Origin: Pisaster brevispinus
Taxonomy: Eukaryota; Echinodermata; Asteroidea; Forcipulatida; Asteriidae
NCBI GenBank assembly: GCA_023634235.1
Contig: JAMKCF010000007.1
Location: 22,822,592-22,886,591 of the forward strand
Direction of reading: 5' to 3'
DNA: 64,000 nt
This document shows, piece by piece, positions 56,651 to 64,000 of this stretch (its first letter is position 1; every line of letters begins with the position of its first letter). The position numbers and the translations under genes are program-made. Under the pieces are notes generated by a model. The model searched no databases, had not been told where the DNA came from, and saw only the letters and a program-made list of their open reading frames with translations.

Positions 56651-59229
56651 TACTAACGCTGGTATTCTGTCAGCATTAACAATGTAGCAACTGGTTGATG
56701 CATATTACCAGGGAAATTGGAATTCGTCTCTAGGATCGTAATTTACGGCTTTGGCCAGCTGCGCCTAAATGTGCAGATTTTAAAGCTTTTACTGTGCGCC
56801 ACACCCTTGCCGTTTATGTAACCTTTTTTTCTAGCGAGGATGGAATTATAGCATGGGATATTCCAACAAGATGAACCTTGGTTTAAAGCGCAAAGCTTTT
56901 CAGTGTTTAAATATTGTTTTGACATTACATTGTTTGTAGGTGCTGTCTGGTGCCATCTAGGACACATCAGAGGTATTTTGCACTTTATTTTGATCCTGTT
57001 GAACATTAGCTAATTTTGCCTTTTAAAAACTCATGTTATTTTTGTTAAAGAGGGCAGGGGGAGGCAGATTAGTCAGCTAATATACAAGGAGGTACACAGG
57101 TAGAATTTTCTACTGATAAATCTAACTTAAACCATGCAACTAAAGTCATGTTCACATTGGAATTGTTTTGGGGGTAAATGAACCGAGTAAATGGGTAGTT
57201 TAAATTTAACCCCTGGAGGTAACTTAACTTCATGTCAGCCACCCTCTGCCAAGGTGAACTAATCAGGTCAAACTAACTGAGCAAAAAGTCCAGTGTGAAC
57301 TCATCCTCCATGCAGCAAGTAAAATACCAAGTCCAGTATGCTGCACAGCCATGGTCACATGAAACACACAAGTGAAGTACAATATGGATGGACAGGTGAT
57401 GTTCTCACCCATATTATTGATGCGGCAGTATACAGAACTCAGAAAATGCACCCCTATGCTTGCTGTCATTTTGCTGCGCTTCTCTTCAACCATCAGGTAC
57501 AAGCTATAGGTCATGTATTTTGTCATATCTGGTTTAAGGTGTTTGTAATTGGTCAGTTGATTTGTTTCACCATTGTCTCGATTAGGTTTTACAGGTGGAC
57601 CAATATTCAGACCCCTGCCAAGTACCCATCAAAGGCGTGATTGGTCTATCCTTATATCAGGTCACACATATGCATCTAGTTTATAACCAAAATGTAATAT
57701 AAAAGCAATCGGACATTTCACTTAGGCACTAGGGGGTCTCAAAAATGACGAAAAGTCATTACGCAGGTTAAAATTTCCGTTTTTAAAGACCTACATTGTG
57801 TACACTTGATATTCAAATGACCTGTGCTACTTTTGACAGTATTATTTAGTTGATGGGATACCAGATACCCTTCAAATTAATTTGTAGCTATATGTTATCT
57901 CCATTTGTAGATACAGACCTCTAAAAATGCAAAAAACACACAAAGTCAATTTGAAGGGGCGAGGCTTAATTTTTTAGGGGGTCATATCTCAAAAATGTTG
58001 AGGAGTAGGATTCTAAAATTGTGCATGTGTTCATGGCACCCATAGGGGATTGTTTACAACAAAATTAGCAAAATCTGAGACAGAGCCTGCCAAACTTTTC
58101 AGGATTTCTGTGTATTTTCTAATATGATACTGGAGAAAGATCCAAGCATTTAGACTGATAATACAACAAATGAACAAATCCTGATGGGATTCTGATTCAG
58201 TTTCACATAATGTCTGTATTGATGCGAGGGTATTGTTGATCTCTTGGACCAGTCATCAGAATCCACATTCTCTTGAAAAGCACATCTACCAGATACAGTT
58301 CACATATTTTAAAGATACTTCTCTAGAGGCATTGTGAGAAACTTAAAGACAATGTGTGTGTTGACATTTGTATCTACCACTTGCTAAGCCCCTGTATATG
58401 CCTAATGCTAGAGCCATGCAAGCTCGTTGAGTTGTTATACCACTGGTTCTTTTCAGAATCACCAAAGTGCATTAGACAGATTTCAGTTTTACCACATTTA
58501 CTGTATTCCAACCATGCAGAGTTTCAAAGTATACTTGAAGCTACTTGTAAAAAACCATTTTGTTCGGGGGGTGCCAGTCAGAGGCCATTCAAACTGTAAC
58601 TGCTGAATAGCCAAGGATCATACCCAAGTGTACAACCTGGGAAGCGGGTAAACTTAGGGGTGATCCCTGGCCAAACAGCAGACAGGTTGAATGGCTTTTG
58701 ATTGGCACCTTGAAAAAGGACAAATAGGAGACCGTCAAAATTATTGAAGCTATGTGTTGAAGAAAAAGCATTTTGATATAGTTGCAGTGGCATTGCATGT
58801 AGGAACTTGGAGACGTCAATTGTGTTCATCATTTTTTTTGGCCTCGTTGTCAGGTGGTAGAGCAGATGGCGAAGGGACAAGCCACTGGCCTGGATGTAGC
58901 TGCCATGATCATCGAGCCTATATTATAGGCTGAAGGAAGTGACAATCACGCAAGCCCCTATTTCTTCCATCAGCTACAGAAGATATGCAAAGAGGTACAT
59001 CTCATGGTATTAATGTTTTGATGTAAACAAGGGATGTAGAAGAGAGATGAGGTACTCCAAGAAAATATAAACAAAGATATACCTCAGACATTGAAGGTTT
59101 GATGTTAGGGAAGTAGGAAGGAGATGGGGTACCCCATATACACTCATATGTAGCTCATGGCATTGAGTATTTGATGTAATCAGAGTTATGTGAGAAGATA
59201 TATGCACACCTCATGACATTGAGAGACTA

Positions 59230-60130
59230 AAGAAGAGGTGTACCAAGGTACACATATACCTCATGGCATAGGAGGTTTTACAGGAAGAGTTCATGTGAGA
59301 GTTGAGTTGATATGACCTGAGAAGAAAGGCACACCTCCAGGCATTGATGCAGAGAGTTTATCATGTTTATGTGAGACTAAAGAAGAGGTGTACCAAGGTA
59401 CATATATACCTCATGGCATAGGAGGTTTTACAGGAAGAGTTCATGTGAGAGTTGAGTTGATATGACCTGAGAAGAAAGGCACACCTCCAGGCATTGATGC
59501 AGAGAGTTTATCATGTTTATGTGAGACTAAAGAAGAGGTGTACCAAGGTACATATATACCTCATGGCATAGGAGGTTTTACAGGAAGAGTTTAATGTGAG
59601 AGTTGAGTTGATATGACCTGAGAAGAAAGGCACACCTCCAGGCATTGATGCAGAGAGTTTATCATGTTTATGTGAGACTAAAGAAGAGGTGTACCAAGGT
59701 ACATATATACCTCATGGCATAGGAGGTTTTACAGGAAGAGTTCATGTGAGAGTTGAGTTGATATGACCTGAGAAGAAAGGCACACCTCCAGGCATTGATG
59801 CAGAGAGTTTATCATGTTTATGTGAGACTAAAGAAGAGGTGTACCAAGGTACATATATACCTCATGGCATAGGAGGTTTTACAGGAAGAGTTTAATGTGA
59901 GAGTTGAGTTGATATGACCTGAGAAGAAAGGCACACCTCCAGGCATTGATGCAGAGAGTTTATCATGTTTATGTGAGACTAAAGAAGAGGTGTACCAAGG
60001 TACATATATACCTCATGGCATAGGAGGTTTTACAGGAAGAGTTTAATGTGAGAGTTGAGTTGATATGACCTGAGAAGAAAGGCACACCTCTAGGCATTGA
60101 TGCAGAGAGTTATATGGGACTAAAGGAGAG
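59230..60130. repeat. Minisatellite, 150-bp unit, 6 copies, unit 3
   Basis: GGTGTACCAAGGTAC recurs at 59237, 59387, 59537, 59688, 59838 and 59989 (period 150-151). It includes ATACCTCATGGCATAGGAGG and AAAGGCACACCTCCAGGCAT. The last copy is partial. The copies are nearly identical. Unit 2 has one copy at 32478-32625, so the array expanded after the duplication. Confidence 0.95.
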
Positions 60131-60192
60131 GTGTATGCCTACCGAGGTAAACATATACCTTATGGCATTGGATTTTGATATTATGAGGGTAA

Positions 60193-60965
60193 CAGTCGAC
60201 TCTTGTTAAAACAAGGTTCGCCGGACTGACCCGTTTTCCTCGTATTATCCGAACCTCGTCTTAAACGCAGCGCACTACACTATTACAACATGATGGGGCA
60301 CGTCGTCATAGTGCATGTACTATAGGCCTACAGATGTTTAGGCTAGAACGGAGCGGTTTGCTACCTAAGTAGTACAGTTCTTACAGCATCCTGTGCACAC
60401 AAATATCAATGATAATTTTTTTTTTTTTATATACTATGATCATACAAATTTAGTATTTTGTATAACTCAAGATATAAATCATAGCAAAGTGATGTAAAAC
60501 TTGCCGTTCATGTGACCATGATGTGACAGATTTGATACTGGGTAGTGGCTTCATGTACATATATGTGTATGCTGAACGTTGTTTTTATTGGTAGTTGTCC
60601 AAGGAAAGTAGCATTTCAAGCATAGGTTACCAGCAAAATGTTTCTGGTTTTCAGATCGGACAGAAAAGCATGGCCAGTCCGGTCTGGTCCGATCCAATAA
60701 ATACTTTGGCGACAAGAAAGTAATTTCTGAACCTTGACTGAACGGTACGCTTCGCACAACAATATTTTTCAGATCTCGCTACAAAAGTATGAAAAACAAT
60801 ACATTTTGTCATCATGGGGCAGCAAAAATACCTCGTATTATCCGTGTTCTCGTTACAACCGTGTTCGCATTTTCCGTTTTTTAAGACATAGAAACATGCA
60901 TGGGACAGTTCGGGACGGGTGAAAAACCTTGTATAGACCGGCGTCTCACATCTTCGAGTTGACTG
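60193..60965. mobile_element. pogo/Tigger-like non-autonomous element, unit 3
   Basis: This is the duplicate of 32686-33435. The left end is CAGTCGACTCTTGTTAAAAC and the right end GAGTTGACTG. It is slightly longer owing to small indels. Confidence 0.6.
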
Positions 60966-61959
60966 TATACATGTTGTATGTAATGAAAAGGACTAAGTCA
61001 CTACAGGAATTTTACTTTAGACCAAGCTACTCTAGGTTTTTTTATTCTGATCAATTTATTTTAATTTTGCTTTCAGTTTGGATCTGTCTTCATCGTTGGC
61101 GAGGTACAGATGGGCTGCTGCACTACTGGACATTTCTGGGCATATGAATTGTGGAATCTCCCTGAGGTACCAGACATAGTGGTATTGAGTTTGAAGATGC
61201 AGGCTGGAGGGCACTACTTCAAGGATGAGTGAGCTGTGGTCGGGGTAAGATGAGGTGCACATTGTGGAGCAAATTTGATCAAGGTCCAGTGATTAACTAG
61301 TGGCTGGTTTGTGATGAACGCAGCACATGTGCACTTCTGTGAATAACTCTAGACATGTCGTCGTGTGTAGACGTGACCATGAGAAAGTGGCGATGGCCAT
61401 TTTGTTTATAATTTTTGACAAGTTCATAGATAAAAGAGATAGCTCGCAAGTGGTAAAGTGTACCTTATCGTTCTGGATGATTCAATCATAAGAACTTGAA
61501 CAGTGTCAAAAATTAATGGCAAGCTCTTTTTAAAATAAAGTAACTGATTGAGTAATGTTGTTGCAAAGTCAGATCAATGCCATCATTTGTCTGATAGCTG
61601 GTCCTCTGTGTAGAGTGCTATTAAAACAGGTGTTGGTAACCAGCAATGGACTCGATAGCAGGTCACAAATCGTCAATGAGACTAGTCCAACCATCATGGA
61701 CTTGCATGACTTTGATCAGTGTTAGTCAAACTATGGTTAACCAAGGTCCTTGATTGAACTTATTCATTGTTACATCAGTGCAACAACATTTTAACTTAAT
61801 CTGGTTTAAAAAGTTGTATCTTTACACTTGAAATCATACAAACAGTTTGGTGTAGTAATCTGTAGTTGCAACGAGATCAAAACTCTTAAAAGGTACTTGT
61901 TGCATGAATGTTATAATACATAAATAATTGAAGAAAAGGCTCGTACTTTGTTTACGGTC

Positions 61960-62280
61960 GGTTTTTGAAGCACAATCAGACCGTTGGAATGCCAATTAGG
62001 TTAGAACAAATGTTGGATTTGAACCAGTGTGCATCAGAGAGTTCCAGGCTTGTCTTACTCAGGCAAGAAGCCCCTTAGTACTCTGATGCAGTCCATGAGG
62101 CAAAACGAGTAAGACGCCGTGCTGAACGCAAATTGAGAAATTCAGGTCTAGAAATTGACAGTCAACTGTACAAAGAACAATGAAGATCTTACAATGCCAT
62201 CTTATCTCAATCCAAATGTCATTATCTGACAAATGAGATAGCTGAATGTGACACCAAGCACATTTTACAATTTGTCCAGG
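61960..62280 (+). mobile_element. CR1/L2-like LINE remnant, unit 3
   Basis: This is the third copy of the endonuclease-RT linker fragment. Here the tryptophan of the APWYSD motif is lost (CCCCTTAGTACTCTG) and a TGA replaces the Cys codon in the KEQC motif (CAATGAAGA), so it is more decayed than the unit 2 copy. Confidence 0.55.
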
Positions 62281-62953
62281 TGTTTGCCTGTCCAAATGTT
62301 ATCAAAGTGGAACTAGTCACAGTGTCATGGCAATATTTTGAAAGCTATGTTTGTAAACAAGTGAATGTTGTGTACGTTGCTAAAAGTTTGTTTAAAAAAC
62401 TCATAATAAATTCAAAGTTTCTTATCCCCTTTGGACTGTTGAGACCTAACCCTTGTATAACATCAGTGTCTGTTGCAACTGAGGAGCCCAATCTGGGCTA
62501 GTTGAGACCTGGCAAAAAAGTACTGTGTCAAGTGTCAAATTACCCTGGGTTGACTCTTTGATTCCTTGAAACTATAACATCAATGGCACTCCTCTAGGAA
62601 TTCCCATAGGCATTGTGCGGCAGATCGATGTAGTATAAGCCAAGGGCTATAGCCTGGCCACTTCTGTCTGAAGTTGGCATGTCTTCCATTGGCTTGGAAT
62701 TCTGGTCTATATCTGATGGTTCAGACCATTAGAAAGGGATTGTTTTCACCCCCCAAAATATGTTGTTATAAAAGCATAAAACATCTGTTTGAAGTAGGGT
62801 ATGGGTGTCATGAATGTGGGGTTTAGATTCCCATAGTGCAATGCTTTGCATACATGTATTGGTGTGTAAGGTTAACAAGTTTTGGGAGTTTGCGGTTTCT
62901 TGGTATAGTGCGCATTTGGTTAATCTTTTATAATTGTGTGGTTTACTTTGAAG

Positions 62954-63742
62954 GGTTCGCTCTAGGAGCTGCCATTGGGTTGTTTGCTGCAAGTGTTGAC
63001 CCTGCGGACCCTGACCAAGCAGCCAAAACAGAAGCCAGAGCTGTCCTGAAAGATATCGGCGCCATGTTTGTAGGGACAAAGTGTGTTATAGAATCAGTAA
63101 GTTGGGTTCAACTTGGTTGTACGTAGTTCTGATAGAATGGACTCTCTGGGGTTTTCCTCCCACATCTGAAACTTCCTTTCTTTGTCTTCTCTCCATGGGG
63201 TTCTTGTATAGTGATTATTAAGTTTGCTCTGAAAATCCTTGGCTTCACAACCAGAGGTAATAAATGAAGTTAAATGAAAAGACATTCACAAACAGATCCA
63301 CATTGACTATGAGTCTCTAACCCTTAAGAGACCATTCATTTCTGTATAACCATTACCATTTGCCCAAGCACGGTTTTGTTGTTGATTTGTTGAAACATTT
63401 TTTGGTCATGTAAAAGTGTCTGAAACTAATTAATAACAAACAAAAACCTGGTTTTATTTGAAACATAGATACCATACCAACATTGGAAAAATTTTCAATC
63501 CAATACCTTGAACTTTTTGGTTGAGTGGAAGAAGGTCAGATCTTGCAGATGCTTGCAGCCGCTGGGGGCATTTTGGTTCAAGTCTTTTCCGACCGCTATT
63601 GTCTCTAAACGATTAATATACATTTTGATGTAGTCTAATTGTGTTTTTTGTATATCCTCTTGACTTAAGTATCGAGGTCAGAGTGACTGGAAGAACAGTC
63701 CCATGGCAGGCTGTGTTACAGGCGGGCTTATAGTATACAGAG
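62954..63742 (+). CDS. TIM22-like exons, unit 3 (fragment)
   Basis: Exon a (62954-63096) is open and encodes the same protein segment as in unit 1 (FALGAAIGLFAAS, then VLKDIGAMFVGTKCVIES). Exon b (63670-63742) encodes YRGQSDWKNSPMAGCVTGG. The Lys in SDWKNS agrees with the usual TIM22 family residue, whereas units 1 and 2 have Met, so unit 3 may be closest to the ancestral state. The missing stretch before GAMF is also present here. The remaining exons, if any, are beyond the window or absent. Confidence 0.65.
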
Positions 63743-64000
63743 GTATGATAAATTACTGATATTTACATGGATATAAATATTCATTTTGTGTTGAACAAAA
63801 ACAAAATTGACTAGAGCGAGATTTGATGATGAACCTCAGAACTTTATGAAATCTGTCCCAGATTTCACTTTGGAAAGTCGGGTTACACAACAAGACGTAA
63901 CGAATGAGACCTTTTTGTTATACCCTTTTCTCCGAAGTGATACCTGGGGCCGGTTTCACAAAGCACCAAGATTCATCTTTTAGAGTGAGTTGTCAGTATT

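Larger units (their letters stand above)
31255..56765 (+). repeat. Segmental duplication, unit 2
   Basis: It begins at TAAATGTGCAGATTTTAAAGC, which matches the start of unit 3 at 56766, and ends where unit 3 begins. It aligns with unit 3 over 31255-36460 and with unit 1 from 33753. It is distinguished by the 6250-bp DIRS insertion, a 1249-bp deletion relative to unit 3 (at 32345-32350), one copy of the 150-bp minisatellite, four SINE copies and the intact TRIM gene. Without the DIRS element the unit is about 19.3 kb. Confidence 0.93.
58854..61244 (+). pseudogene. 4-aminobutyrate aminotransferase-like exons, unit 3
   Basis: Two phase-0 exons match consecutive parts of GABA aminotransferase, a PLP-dependent mitochondrial enzyme of GABA breakdown. 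Exon 1 (58854-58994, acceptor TGTCAG, donor GTACAT) encodes 47 codons including VAAMIIEPI and AEGSDNHASPYFFHQL, with an in-frame TAG between those two motifs. Exon 2 (61077-61244) encodes FGSVFIVGEVQMGCCTTGHF, then WAYELWNLPEVPDIVVLSLK and MQAGGHYFKDE, followed by TGA inside the exon. The cofactor-binding Asp expected in the VDEVQTG motif is Gly here, although the Lys next to MQAGG is kept. Two stops and loss of a PLP-contact residue make this a pseudogene. The minisatellite and the pogo-like element lie in the intron. No other exon of the gene was found in the window. Confidence 0.8.
56766..64000 (+). repeat. Segmental duplication, unit 3 (cut by window end)
   Basis: It aligns with unit 2 from 31255. 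It retains 57856-59104, which is missing in unit 2, and carries six copies of the 150-bp minisatellite where unit 2 has one. It continues through the LINE remnant and the TIM22-like exons to the end of the window. Its TRIM region would lie to the right. 56766-58853 contains no exon I can support, apart from the dispersed repeat at 57055-57305. Confidence 0.93.

Overview
The window is eukaryotic nuclear DNA, probably from a marine invertebrate. Most of it is AT-rich and non-coding. Protein-coding pieces are short exons bounded by consensus GT/AG splice sites, and tRNA-derived SINEs, foldback MITEs, minisatellites and a retrotransposon fill much of the rest. A TRIM-NHL type ubiquitin ligase gene and a DIRS-type retrotransposon fit an invertebrate deuterostome (amphioxus, hemichordate or echinoderm), but this placement is a low-confidence inference.

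Layout. (1) 1-13288 is unique sequence. It holds the 3' end of an unrecognised plus-strand gene (phase-0 exons at 6399-6512 and 7329-7400, with a possible upstream exon at 3421-3507 that carries an in-frame stop), a 22-copy 81-bp minisatellite (4128-5855), tandem pol III A-box modules and a foldback MITE (12357-12485). (2) 13289-64000 is a head-to-tail segmental duplication. Unit 1 runs 13289-28044, unit 2 runs 31255-56765 and unit 3 runs 56766 to the window end. A 3.2-kb stretch (28045-31254) separates units 1 and 2 and is absent between units 2 and 3.

The units carry, in order: fragments resembling 4-aminobutyrate aminotransferase exons (+), a CR1-like LINE remnant (+), two exons resembling the mitochondrial translocase subunit TIM22 (+), several MITEs and SINEs, two exons of unknown identity (+), and a single-exon TRIM-NHL gene (-). 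The TRIM gene is intact in unit 2 (53025-54740, 571 aa) and broken in unit 1. The aminotransferase and TIM22-like copies differ by frameshifts, stops and deletions, so most look like decaying duplicates.

The most striking object is a 6250-bp DIRS-type tyrosine-recombinase retrotransposon at 39066-45315 in unit 2. It has a gag-like ORF, reverse transcriptase and RNase H, a tyrosine recombinase, 146-bp inverted terminal repeats, and an internal complementary region that is exactly the complement of its two outer ends joined (46 + 54 nt). Unit 1 preserves the empty site (between 18589 and 18590), which shows insertion without target duplication. The element sits inside an older non-autonomous DNA transposon with terminal inverted repeats and is visibly richer in GC and CpG than its surroundings.
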